Shown: positions 10,791 through 20,345, numbered from the stretch's first letter. The stretch: DNA of 33,044 bases from Chara braunii (GCA_003427395.1 BFEA01000025.1:3702394-3735437); one strand, 5' to 3'. The notes: generated by a model from the sequence alone, not told the origin. Numbers and translations are program-made.

Positions 10791-12296
10791 GACGCTTGTC
10801 TATTTACTTATTGATTGACAACTTTGTCCGTACACACGAGAGATACGCTACGTTTGAACTAGGTCGAGTGAAGAGGAAGTTTCCCCAAGTCTGCTCGTTA
10901 AATTGTTTGGTGAAACGATAAAGTTATAGGTAAAAGGGATAAACATATAAGCATCTCAACACCTACATATTAGAAAGCGCAAACGGGTAACCGTTGCCTG
11001 TACCCGACCATACCCAACTGTAACCGCCAGGTTCAAGTTACCGGCGGGGCTGAGTACCCCTTCCAAAGGAGGAGTTTAGTTGGGCAAGCAAAAAAATAGT
11101 GGTGATAGTTAGGGCAGGCTCAATTGTCGTTATGAAGATCATGGGCGAGGATAATCAACTCCACAAATATCGATTAAAACTCGAAATTTTGTGTTCGTAT
11201 GATTTTTAAAAAGAAAGAACATTTGAAAAAAATTGTTTGGGTTGGTATATATACAAATTTTCTTTTTTGATATTTTATATTTGTTAATTCATTTTTGTAA
11301 AGTAACTATCAAAGATTTGAAAAACAATTGATTGTGCACAAGTTGCGCTTTTTTTTTTTTTTTGGGTTTGGGAGTAGGGGCAGCGAGACAAAAAAAAAAC
11401 TGGTATTAGCAGCCAAAAAGGAAAACAAAACGTTTATAGAAACATACGAGCGGCAATTAAACCACCAATACTTCAATAATTTATGCTCGTTAACAGTCCA
11501 CGATTTAAAAAAACGTACGGGCCACGACAACAACGCCTAAATTCATCTGACTAAAAATGTTTCTACTCTATTTTTTTCCACGACCAATAGCTGGCCCAAG
11601 TACTGGTGGTTAAAAAAATTGGTATGGGTACGGGTAGGTAGAGGTGCCTACCGATTCTACGCCCCAACCCAGTGACCCCCCCTGTTCCCCCCCTTTACCA
11701 CCACCACAAGTTTTAAACACATTTTTTTCCGTTACCTCGTCGAAAGTCTCAAACGACCATTTTTTTTTATAAATGTTTTTCTTGTCACCGAGCGGCTACA
11801 TTGTTGAAAGGTCAAAAATCTCCCGACTTCGAGTTGGGCCTTTCGAGTGCGCCTCATTCCACTACTCATAAAAAAAAAAAAAAAAAAAAATCGTGTATTT
11901 TGCCATATTCCAACGAAAGATTCATTCTTATTTTCAACATTTTATGCAAAGTGGAGCGAGGTCCATTTGCCTCTCGGCCGTTTGTATTGCCTCCCACCTC
12001 TTTCGATTCCCTGTGCCCACTACTCCCACGAGTCCCCACCCATTGTCCTCCTCATCGTCTGTTGTTGTCCATCCTTCATAACTTCGATAGTCGACATAGC
12101 AGGTGTGACCCGGTAGGAGGGCATCGCATAAGTGATCAGCAACGGTCTCAGGCGTTAGGACTAAGGAGACAGATGCGAACGGTTACGGGTGGGTGCATGC
12201 AATTGTGGGTGGGTATGCGTGGATACGGGTAAGGAAAACCTGGGCTGGGTAGGATACGCGTGGTTAACAAACGGTTTGGATTCAGGTGGCCATGAG
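10791..12296. other. Repeat-derived DNA left of the Penelope-like element; no gene
   Basis: No gene was recognised. Besides one TTAA MITE, there are T- and A-tracts (about 11350, 11870) and several GGGTA/TACCC-rich phrases (about 11000, 11620-11660, 12180-12260). Similar GGGTA-rich DNA reappears right of the Penelope-like element (about 19262-19340), so the element probably inserted into one older repeat. Confidence 0.5.
11457..11613 (+). mobile_element. 157-bp TTAA-flanked MITE, copy 1
   Basis: The unit begins TTAA-ACCACCAATACTT and ends AAGTACTGGTGG-TTAA, giving terminal inverted repeats of about 13 bp bounded by TTAA. The interior carries CCACGATTT, AACGTACGGGC, GCCTAAATTCATC and AATGTTTCTAC. 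All of these appear in the same order on the minus strand at 19675-19832. It has no coding capacity. TTAA targets are characteristic of piggyBac-type transposition; the family assignment is inference. Confidence 0.8.
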
Positions 12297-12840
12297 TCGT
12301 GGGTTTCGGCTGCTGGATGATGTTTCGGTTTTTGCAATTCGCAAATGTGATGATAGCAGCTCGTATATTGAAGGGTTAGATCTCATCAATTCTTTTAGGA
12401 ACTGCTATGATAAGAACCAGGTTCTGGAGCAGACGAATGAAGGTAACTGTTGTGATTTTCTGGGATGTGTTTTGAAAGTATCCAGAGGAAAAACGGGTGT
12501 GCTCTGTTTCCGGTTGATGAAAAATCAGAGGGAGCATGTTAATGGGAAACTGAAGTTTCAGTGTATTCAGGACTTCTCTTCATTTACGAGTTGGAAGCAG
12601 AAACTGGCGCCCATCAACTCATTTCTCCATCGAGCAAAAACATATTCCTCGGTTGCCGGCATGGTTTTAATTTTCTTTTTCGCCCTCAAGTGTGAGTTGT
12701 GGAAGCTGGGTATCCGGATCTGTTTTTTGACTCGGCGGTTACTCATTTCTCTAGAAGATTTGGTGGATTATGGCATGATTGGCTACCGTTTTTGACCAAC
12801 TTAAAGTGGGGTCGGCTACTGAACAAAGATCTTCGTCGTT
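12286..12840 (+). pseudogene. Truncated reverse transcriptase C-terminus (pseudo-LTR copy)
   Basis: The frame from about 12297 encodes GFRLLDDVSVFAIRKCDD onward, the catalytic motif C and thumb region of the Penelope-type RT. It parallels the intact reading at 17727-18256. A one-base deletion near 12700 moves the C-terminal HFSRRFGGLWHDWLPFL segment into another frame. All upstream RT motifs are absent because the copy is 5'-truncated, so it cannot encode an active enzyme. Confidence 0.85.
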
Positions 12841-12847
12841 TAGGGGA

Positions 12848-12849
<2 letters not shown>

Positions 12850-12906
<57 letters not shown>

Positions 12907-12967
12907 TTTTTTTTTTATAATTTTTTTTTTTTTTTGGGGGGTTTTTTTTTTTTTTTTTTTTTTTTTT
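12850..12967. repeat. Long T-tract in the pseudo-LTR
   Basis: About 118 bases are nearly all T, with a few A/G interruptions. The same place in the 3' repeat (18279-18340) is a shorter T/C-mixed tract. The tract lies directly after the RT stop codon, so it is 3' UTR of the element. Confidence 0.95.
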
Positions 12968-13537
12968 GCCTTCTTTTTTTTTCTTCTTGAGTTCCTGTGT
13001 AGGACTGAAAGTTCTTGAGCTGTAGGTTTTTCGAGTATAACGGTGGGGAGATGATTGGATCTGAACGCGTGACTCGAAGTGTTTTGGAGGATGATTTATG
13101 AAATTGTGCGTTTTTTTTTTGTTTTGCGAAGAATAATTGTTGGGTTCGAACACAAGACTGTTTTTTTTGGATAAGTGGTGGCCTAGTTTCGATATTTGAT
13201 GTACGCCTAAGTGGAAGCTAGGATTTGAGCACGTGATTGATGGGTTACTAAGTTTTTTTGGGCCTTTGAGCCGTGGACGGAAGCCTTGCGCTAGTTTTGG
13301 GTTCGGTTTATGACTTTTTTGAGATTGTGAGGTTCGATCACGGTATCTGTCGAGTTTTATTCAGGCTTTTGCTCCACTAGGTGTAGGTTATCTTTTTTTG
13401 ATTTTGAACTCTTGACTTGCTTTTTGGTATTTTGCGGCTGTGGAGTACGGACCGGCTGACTACGTGTGATAGGTCCTCTCAGGTCTCTTGTTTAGTATAT
13501 ATAGTTTTTGAGACTAGTATCCTTCAAGTGACTTCTA

Positions 13538-13584
13538 GACCCCTGATGAGACCTGGTGGGCGGCCAGGCGAAACCGGTCGGGTC
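13538..13584 (+). ncRNA. Hammerhead ribozyme core in the pseudo-LTR
   Basis: The order is stem I strand GACCC, conserved CTGATGA (13543-13549), stem II (CCTGG paired with CCAGG plus a closing G-C, one bulged A, loop about TGGGCGG), conserved GAAA (13570-13573), a minimal stem III (AC/GT around CG), cleavage-site C at 13579, then GGGTC pairing back with GACCC. This is a type I hammerhead with a very short stem III, the form described in Penelope-like elements and thought to work as dimers. The identical core occurs at 18889-18935. Self-cleavage would occur after 13579. Activity is inferred. Confidence 0.88.
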
Positions 13585-13805
13585 ATTACGCCGGTCAGAA
13601 CTTTCTGTTTCCAATGTGCATCATTGCCTATTCTTTCAAAAATAAGTCGCGTTTGAGACACTCGTCTTCTTGTGTTGTCTTCTTCTCTCTCTCTCCCCCC
13701 TTGTCTTCTTCCTCCTTCTCTTCTCCCTCCTTCGCTTGTCAGTCTGACTGTTTGGCGTATTGAGGATTATTCAGCCATTGTGCTTGTACTGTCGACTTGA
13801 CATAC

Positions 13806-13866
13806 TTTTACTCACAAAGTAACCGAGGTATGAGTGATACTATCTTCGAGTGGCTTTGACTTCAAG
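13806..13866 (+). other. 5' leader of the full Penelope-like unit
   Basis: These 61 bases separate the pseudo-LTR end (CATAC at 13805) from the first ATG of ORF1 at 13867. They are not repeated at the 3' end of the element. Confidence 0.6.
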
Positions 13867-15309
13867 ATGGCGTCTAATGGTATTCCTAATGATCCAGCGC
13901 TTTCGACTGGTCGTGAATGCTACAATTGTGGTCAACTTGGCCACATCTCGCGTTTTTGTCCTCTTCTAGATCGTAGATTGAACGGGGCGCGGCCTTCTAA
14001 TGCTATTGTACCTGCTCAGCCGTTGACCACTGTGCCTTCGACGACTAATGTTGGCACTGTTGTTCCGTACTATCCTGGTCAGTTCAACAATGGAGTTGGC
14101 GGGAGCAGTTTGGGTAGGAGAGTTAGTTCGCTAGAAGAGATCGTTGGTCGGATTAATTCCAAGCATGAAGCGGAGGAAGCTAGATTACGAGAACAACGCG
14201 AAGAAGAGGAGAGGAAGAAGCGTGAGAAAGAAGAAGAAGAGCGTAGACAGAGAGAGAAAAAATAACGGGAAGAGTTTCAGAGGGAGATGCACAGGGAGAT
14301 GTCGCTGAAACTGGATAAAGTGTGTGAGGCGGTGGGAGGAAAAAAGAACGGCGAATCCGAGGAAATCAAGGAACTAAGAGCTCTGGTGGAGTCTTTGAAT
14401 CGACAGTGTAGTATGGGTGGGGTGATAGATCGCAAGTCCGGTAATGACGATGAGGTTGTACGACTGCGTGCGGAGGTTTATCGATTGAGTAGGCGGAATG
14501 ATGGCGCCAGTACCTCTGCCACAATTACGGGTGTTGCCAGGGAAACTGACAAACTCATTCGGATCCGACGTGAACAAGTGGAGGCCAAGACAACTATGGA
14601 TAAGCGCCTGGCAGGCATGGAAGAAGTCATATTCGCCCTGCAAAAGCAATATGAATCGGTCGAGGCTAACGCGGAGGTTTGGAGAAATGAGGCTTTATGC
14701 CCTGGAATAGCATTGCAATTGGTTGCACCCCGGTCAGCAATGCTCGAGTTCGTCCGAAGGTAACTCCAGCTGTTGCACCTAGTACTGCTGGTAAGGTCAA
14801 CATACAGCTGAAAGGTTTGGTGGAGCGACACCGGCGGGAGGTTGCTGAAGGAGATGAGATTGTGGGAGGTCAATGCTATGAAGGAATCGGAAGAGGAAGT
14901 TAAACGACTGAAGGTGGCGATGGCAAAATTGGGAACTGAAAAGAAGACGAAGGGCACCAATCTTAAAGCAAGACTAAACGAGGCGGTTGGAACATCGTCG
15001 AAAAAGGATAAAGGTAAGTGTCCTTTGACTCCTGCTGAACAGGCGTGCAAGAGGGAGGTTTTCGTTAGAGAAGCACGTAAGCAGCTTGGTAATCTGAAGA
15101 AAGAAGATATCATGGGTATCTGTGAGAAAGAGGGTATCGAGTACACTAAGCTTGATCCAACGAAGGAGGCTATTGTGCAGTTAAGGGCGGATCGTGCTGG
15201 GTTAGATGCTAATAAGGATGACGTCAACGGTGTTTCGGTTGTCGAAGTTACCAAGGACGGGGGTGACTCCTCCGCTAAGAGCGACGGGCATGACTCTGCT
15301 ACTTCTTAG
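13867..15309 (+). pseudogene. Penelope-like element ORF1: CCHC zinc knuckle and coiled coil
   Basis: The first ATG in frame begins MASNGIPNDPALSTG. A perfect zinc knuckle CYNCGQLGHISRFC (C-x2-C-x4-H-x4-C) follows at residues about 18-31. After a Pro/Thr/Gly-rich linker comes a long charged stretch rich in Glu, Arg and Lys, probably a coiled coil, then further helical segments to about 15309. Such a protein would bind RNA and multimerise like Gag; that role is inferred. The frame is broken by a TAA at 14263-14265 (the same frame continues after it) and by shifts near 14700 and 14850. The C-terminal part (14842-15309) is open again and ends in TAG. No homologue can be named, and an ORF1 of this form is not part of classical Penelope. 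Confidence 0.75.
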
Positions 15310-15386
15310 GGTCATGCCCGAGCGCGACTTTCCTTTGGCATGTAGTAATGATTTGATGTAGAATTCGTGCGTCGTCCGTTGAGCTA

Positions 15387-15830
15387 TTGCGGTGTAGGGA
15401 GATCAATCTGCTGTTGACGTTGGCTATCTGTGGGCTCATTTTGTTCCATGCGATTCCGTGGTGTCGTAAGTTGGCTGAATTTATTTTGCGGGCTGCTTTC
15501 TTGGGTGTTGATGATGTTGACCCGTGGAAGGGTCCGGTTGTGTATGCCCTCGTTTCCCCATGGGCTCGTCATGTGTATGTCAGTAGTACTCAGCGTGATC
15601 TTGACTCCCGTTGGAGGGAGCATGTTTATCGCTTGTGTCGGCAACAACTAATTGATGGCGGACGTAGGAACGAGAAGCTCTACTAATGACTTCGGAGATG
15701 CAGTGTGCATACGTATGCTATTATCCCACTTTGTCGGTGTTAGGAAGGTGACATATTGGAGACTGAAAGGTTTTTTATTAGACTATTTGCACCGACTCTT
15801 AATACTCGTGATAAGTCTAGGTGTTCACGT
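15387..15830 (+). pseudogene. GIY-YIG endonuclease domain of the Penelope-like element
   Basis: The segment VVYALVSPWARHVYV is the GIY-(x)-YIG signature in degenerate form (VYA...VYV), with YVG changed to YVS in this copy. STQRDLDSRWREHVYRL follows, with the conserved Arg and His positions. About 60 codons later LETERFFIRLFAPTLNT supplies the conserved Glu and the terminal strand with Asn. These nucleases nick DNA to prime reverse transcription. Between the two halves the frame contains TAA, TGA and TAG, and an alternative frame carries the intervening residues, so two compensating frameshifts are likely. No ATG starts this frame, so the true start is lost or upstream. The domain precedes the RT, the reverse of classical Penelope order. 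Confidence 0.8.
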
Positions 15831-16526
15831 AAGCGACGGGCGGGGCTAAGGGACCGGTTGCAAAGGAAGAAGGTAAGTGGTATTACCTTGAAGGCTTCAT
15901 CGACAATCGTACATCGGGGCCCCCTCTGTGTATTTCATGCTACTAATGGAACTGAGTCGGTTAGTCTTCTTAAGATTCTTGGTGAATGCAAGGATAATGG
16001 GGTACATCGTGTGATGATTACATGTCGAGGGGGTGGTCGTTTGGTTGATAAATGGAAGGTCATTAAAAGGTTGTATGGGGGGAGTCTTGTGGAGTGTTGC
16101 TTTGGTAAACAGGAGTTGCGTTACGCTCGTGATTGGTTGAAAGATGGGGTTACCCTGCTAATTGATCCAATTGTTCCTTTTTTGAGTCGTTCCCTGGCTT
16201 TGAAGAAACCTCTGGCATCCTTTCTCAGCAACCCTTCTAAACGTGGGGAGTTGAAGTTATGGGACTTTGATATCCTTATTGCTGCGTACACTGCTGTTCG
16301 CTGTTTTGGTGAAAAAAGGACCAGGTTCTGCCTGAGATGCCTACTTTCGCACCATCTGTTGACAAGGTTCGATATTCATGTGAGAAAGAGGTTGGTTGTC
16401 AAGATCACTTACGATGACCAGATTTGCAAAGTTGGTGTTCGGAGGTTGTGTGCTGAAGCTATTGGTGGGTTGGATATCAAGCAGAGTTGGAAGGGAATGT
16501 TAGTGCGGCGTATGCGTGTAGTATAG
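15831..16526 (+). pseudogene. Linker region between GIY-YIG and reverse transcriptase
   Basis: This continues in the same frame as the GIY-YIG C-terminus for about 230 codons and ends at a TAG (16524-16526). It is basic near its start (KSRCSRKRRAGLRDR) and contains a CLRC...HH cluster around 16330-16360 that could bind metal. No family was recognised. It probably corresponds to the N-terminal extension of the RT polyprotein. About 100 bases after it (16527-16623) are non-coding in this copy because of decay. Confidence 0.5.
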
Positions 16527-16623
16527 AGACGGAATAGAAGTATTGGGGATCTAATTCATAACTTTTCGTTTATTTGCAAGATTTGGTGTTGGTGAGTGTT
16601 CTTGTGAAAGTGCAAATGTATCT

Positions 16624-18256
16624 TTGCCACAGCACGAGGGGCACGTTTCATTTCGTATCAATGAACTACCAGCACTGTTTCCTTCGTGGTTCCGGAATGC
16701 AAAAAATCTTGTTCGTCCTTCTAGCTCTCGATGCTTTCCGGATTACGTAAGCAGATTACTTCAGCTTTTGACGATCACCCCTCTCTGCAAATTCCTAATT
16801 CTAATTTTCTTTCTACAATGAGATTGAGAAGTTGTCTAGTTCGGGAAGGTGGAAGTTCCTGTTCTGGGTCCGGGCTGTGTGAGGATGATGTTGCTCCTCT
16901 GAAAGTATTGCTTCAAGGAATGATGTGCAGTCCAATTGACCACAACATGGGCGATACCTATGTATGCTGCCCTACACTCTATCAACGGGGTATGCAGGGG
17001 TTGTTCCTTGATAACCCAGCTTTCGAGCTATGTGCCAAGAGTGAGTGTGAGTTGCTTCAAGAGTGTGAACGGGTCTATCTTCGTGATAAGTTGCAGAGTG
17101 TTGGTCAGTGGAAGAAGAAAGGTAAGATAGGGGAGGTTTATTGTTTGCCCAAACATGAGGATGTGCTTCGATGGACACCGATTTGTCCATCCTATTCTGA
17201 ATGTTCGGCTGCAGGAGGAAGGGTTATCTCACGAGTTGTTAATGCGTTGCTCTGGAATTTGCCGGCGGGGTGTAACCTTAACCTTCGGAGTGTTGATGAG
17301 TTGTTGTCTAAGATTAAGAAGGTGAACTCAGGATTGACTGATAATGATCTTATCCTTGGAGCCTCCTTTGATATAAAGGAGATGTTTTTCAACTTACCGC
17401 ACGAGTCTATTAAAAATGCATTTTTTCGTGGGTTGTTGAGTTTTGGCGAGAAAAAAGGGTTGACGTAGTTGCGGTACGTAAGCAAGGGAAGGGGGCGAAG
17501 CTGCTGACTGGTAGTGTGAAAATTGGGTGGAAGAGAGTCTTGTTTCAAACAGTTTTGGCCTTTGTTTCTTTCGAGCTAGAGCATACTTTTGTTCGTTCTT
17601 CACGACGACTGCTAAGGCAAAATATCGGTATTCCCATAGGCAAGTCCTCAAGCCCTGGTCTTGCTTGTTTCCTTTGTGCATATAACGAGTTTCTGTTTTT
17701 GTCAGCTTCAGGGGCGGATCAAAGGTTGTTTCGTGGTTTTCGGCTGATGGATGATGTTTCGGTTTTTGCAATTTGCAAACGTGATGATAGCAACTCGTAT
17801 ATTAAAGGGTTAGATCTCATCAATTCTTTTAGGAACTTTTATGATAAGAACCTGGTTCTGGAGCAAACGAATAAAGGTAACTGTTGGGATTTTCTCAGAT
17901 GTGTTTTGAAAGTATCCAGAGAAAAAACGGGTGTGCTCTGTTTCCCGTTGATGAAAAATCAGAGGGAGCATGTTAATGGGAAACTGAAGTTTCAGTGTAT
18001 TCAAGACTTCTCTTCATTTACGAGTCGGCAACAGAAACTGGCGGTCATCAACTCATTTCTCTATCGAGCAAAAACATATTACTCGGTTGACGGCATGGTT
18101 TTTCTTTTTTTTTTCGCCTTCAAGTGTGAGTTGTGGAAGCAGGGGTATCCGAATCCATTTTTTGACTCGGCGGTTACTCATTTCTCTAGAAGATTTGGTG
18201 GATTATGCCATGATTGGCTACCGTTTTTGACCAAGTGGGATCGACTACTGAACTAA
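16624..18256 (+). pseudogene. Penelope-type reverse transcriptase
   Basis: The RT is read in three successive frames (16624, 16731-17468, 17516-18256). Visible motifs are LGASFDIKEMFFNLPHESI, with the motif A aspartate (about 17360-17410); then NIGIPIGKSSSPGLACFLCAYNEFL, motif B with the GIPxGxSxSP pattern typical of Penelope/telomerase-like RTs (about 17620-17700); then FRLMDDVSVFA, motif C with the catalytic DD (about 17735). The C-terminal half is fully open and stops with TAA at 18254-18256. Shifts near 16740 and between 17460 and 17516, where the fingers-palm linker is lost, disable it. Confidence 0.87.
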
Positions 18257-19156
18257 GATCTCCGTCGCTTAGGGGGTCTTTTTCTTTCTTTTTTTCTTTT
18301 CTTTTTTCTTCTTTTTTTTTCTTCTTTTTTTTTCTTTTTGAGTTCCTGTGTAGGACTGAAAGCTCTTGAGTTGTGGGTTTTTCGAGTATAACGGTGGGGA
18401 GATGATTGGATCTGAACGCGTGACTCGAAGTGTTTTGGAGGATGATTTCTGAAATTGTGCGGTTTTTTTCTGTTTTGCGAAGAATAATTGTTGGGTTCGA
18501 ACACAAGACTGTTTTTTTTGGATAAGTGGTGGTCTAGTTTCGATATTTGATGTACGCCTAAGTGGAAGCTAGGATTTGAGCGCGTGATTGATGGGGTACT
18601 AAGTTTTTTTGGGCCTTTGAGCCGTGGACGGAAGCCTTGCGCTAGTTTTGGGTTCGGTTTATGACTTTTTTGAGATTGTGAGGTTCGATCACGGTATCTG
18701 TCGAGTTTTATTCAGGCTTTTGCTCCACTAGGTGTAGGTTTTTTTTTTTTGATTTTGAACTCTTGACTTGCTTTTTGGTATTTTGCGGCTGTGGAGTACG
18801 GACCGGCTGACTACGTGTGATAGGTCCTCTCATGTGTCTTGTTTAGTATATATAGTTTTTTAGACTAGTGTCCTTCAAGTAACTTCTAGACCCCTGATGA
18901 GACCTGGTGGGCGGCCAGGCGAAACCGGTCGGGTCATTACGCCGGTCAGAACTTTCTGTTTCCAATGTGCTTCATTGCCTATTCTTTCGAAAATAAGTCG
19001 CGTTCGGGACACTCGCCTTCTTGTGTTGTCTTGTTCTCTCTCTCTCCCCCCCTGTCTTCTTCCTCCTTCTCTTCTCACTCCTTCGCTTGTCAGTCTGATT
19101 GTTTGGCGTATTGGGGATTATTCAGCCATTGTGTTTGTACTGTCGCCTTGGCATAC
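17731..19156 (+). repeat. 3' repeat of the Penelope-like element (partner of the pseudo-LTR)
   Basis: Direct repeat of 12297-13805. It includes the last 175 or so RT codons, the T/C tract (18279-18340) and about 800 bp of untranslated sequence containing the hammerhead. Its distal end CATAC at 19156 defines the 3' terminus of the element. Confidence 0.92.
18889..18935 (+). ncRNA. Hammerhead ribozyme core in the 3' repeat
   Basis: GACCC, CTGATGA (18894-18900), the CCTGG/CCAGG stem II, GAAA (18921-18924), the minimal stem III, cleavage C at 18930 and GGGTC are all identical to the core at 13538-13584. The flanking bases differ between the copies, which suggests that selection preserved the core. 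Cleavage at both sites would release an RNA of 5,351 nt, one full unit. Confidence 0.88.
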
Positions 19157-19369
19157 ATGGGTCGTTTTAAAAACATGTCCACTGACATGGGCAATTACAA
19201 TCTGGAGAGGTTCAAGTAGGGCAGGCACGAATACACTTTTTTTTTTTTTTTTTAGCAGTTATGGATGGGTAAAGGTCCGGTAGGCTAGGTATACAGTGGG
19301 TATAGGTGGTTGGTTTTCAAAGAGGGTGTGGTTAGGTTGGGTACATGTATTCCTAAAAATCCGGATTGC
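19157..19369. other. Right flank of the Penelope-like element; no gene
   Basis: It begins with the putative target duplication, then a T-tract (about 19238-19252) and GGGTA/GGTA-rich phrases like those left of the element. No coding sequence was recognised. Confidence 0.5.
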
Positions 19370-20040
19370 GAACTCTGTCACATATCCATCAAACTTGAGC
19401 CCAAACAGAAAGGGTAAAAGATAATTTCATCACGTATGTAGATCGTGTGTCATCCGCTTGTCACTCTCGTTGTCCCCAAGGTGCAGCCTGTACATCACGT
19501 TCCGAACACTAACCTTCATAAAACATACGCGTACACAAAAGTTACTGTGATATTGTCATACATCTATATGATCAACTTTACCATTCTTTGAAACTCACAC
19601 CCCGCCTTACACACACAAGTCACAGTCATTTTCTAACTTTCCATAACAAGACACTCAGTTTTTAAAAATGATCATTAAACCACCAATACTTGACCCAACT
19701 ATCGACCGTGGAAAAAAAAAAAGTAGAAACATTTATAGTCGGATGAATTTAGGCACTCCTGTAGTAGCCCGTACGTTTTCTAAAATCGTGGCTCCGTAAC
19801 GGACACGACTCGAGGAAGTACTAGTGGTTTAAAAGAAGTCTGGGTGAAACTCCCAAGAAACACAACCAACCACTGGGACTAAGGCCTTAGGATGATTTGC
19901 AAGAATGAGTTTGAGTTGTAAAACTCCCAAAAAACACAACAAATCACTGAAACTAGTCTAGCCTGGAGTTGAATCAAGTGGAAAGGACTTGCAACACATC
20001 ACAGACAAGTACCCAAAGCTAAACTTAAGTGTATAACTAT
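19370..20040 (-). repeat. Old dispersed repeat, right arm (inverted to 10285-10790)
   Basis: The reverse complement of this arm follows the left arm in order, interrupted only by a 158-bp MITE at 19675-19832. The extent toward 20040 is supported by CTTAAGTTTAGCTTTGGGTAC on the minus strand against a similar phrase at about 10290. The family is unknown. Confidence 0.72.
19675..19832 (-). mobile_element. 158-bp TTAA-flanked MITE, copy 2, inserted in the right arm
   Basis: On the plus strand the ends are TTAA-ACCACCAATACTT and AAGTACTAGTGGT-TTAA. The interior matches copy 1 (11457-11613) in inverse orientation at roughly 75-80 percent by eye. It interrupts the right arm exactly where the left arm is continuous (about 10495-10515), so the unoccupied site is visible. 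Confidence 0.82.
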
Positions 20041-20345
20041 GTTTTCGTTAAAATTGAGTTTTTTTCTATTTCACAATTTTTACTTGAGTGACATGAAAAG
20101 ATCGTTTGGCCTCTTGGGTATGCCATAGTGCAAGGATTATCGTATTTCTTACACTTACTTTTTTTTTTTCTTCAAGTTTTTACTTTAAAGGTGTGTTCTG
20201 AGGAACGTTGGACCCGGTTTCCAACACTTGCGTAAGCTGGGTAATGGCCTCAGCAACCCTTTGGGGTTGTCTATTGAGGAATTCCCGGCCTCTTTGGTTC
20301 ATGATGTGGTAATAAAATTTTGTCATGCTTTCACAAAAAAAAGGA
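20041..20345. other. No gene recognised
   Basis: AT-rich DNA, then a 44-bp phrase at 20266-20309 containing GAGGAATTCCCGGCCTC that recurs in the same orientation at 22024-22068, on the far side of the candidate transposon. Confidence 0.4.

Larger units (their letters stand above)
12297..13805 (+). repeat. Pseudo-LTR (upstream partial copy) of the Penelope-like element
   Basis: It aligns base for base with 17731-19156. It starts at the RT catalytic DD region (FRLLDDV here, FRLMDDV in the other copy) and runs to the element's 3' end CATAC. The coding part has a frameshift near 12700. The length difference of 83 bp is mostly the T-tract at 12850-12967. Divergence looks like a few percent, with several amino-acid changes. 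Confidence 0.92.
12297..19156 (+). mobile_element. Penelope-like retroelement with pseudo-LTR and permuted GIY-YIG endonuclease
   Basis: The element comprises a 5'-truncated copy (12297-13805) joined head to tail to a longer copy (13806-19156), so about 1.4-1.5 kb at the 3' end is repeated directly. Such partial tandems, called pseudo-LTRs, are typical of Penelope-like elements. The long copy encodes a CCHC/coiled-coil ORF1, then a GIY-YIG endonuclease, then a reverse transcriptase. GIY-YIG upstream of RT matches the permuted group named Chlamys/Naiad rather than classical Penelope. Hammerhead ribozyme cores lie in both repeats. ATGAGTCGT (12292-12300) and ATGGGTCGT (19157-19165) flank it as a probable 9-bp target duplication with one mismatch. 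Internal stops and frameshifts show that this copy is dead. Confidence 0.88.

Noticed and set aside
12180-12260. Telomere-like GGGTA repeats beside the Penelope-like element
   Set aside because: The motif is irregular and not the plant TTTAGGG repeat, so there is no support for a telomeric location.
13573-13596. Alternative hammerhead fold using a longer stem III (ACCGG/CCGGT) with cleavage after 13596
   Set aside because: It would leave no complementary stem I. The GACCC/GGGTC pairing supports cleavage after 13579 instead.
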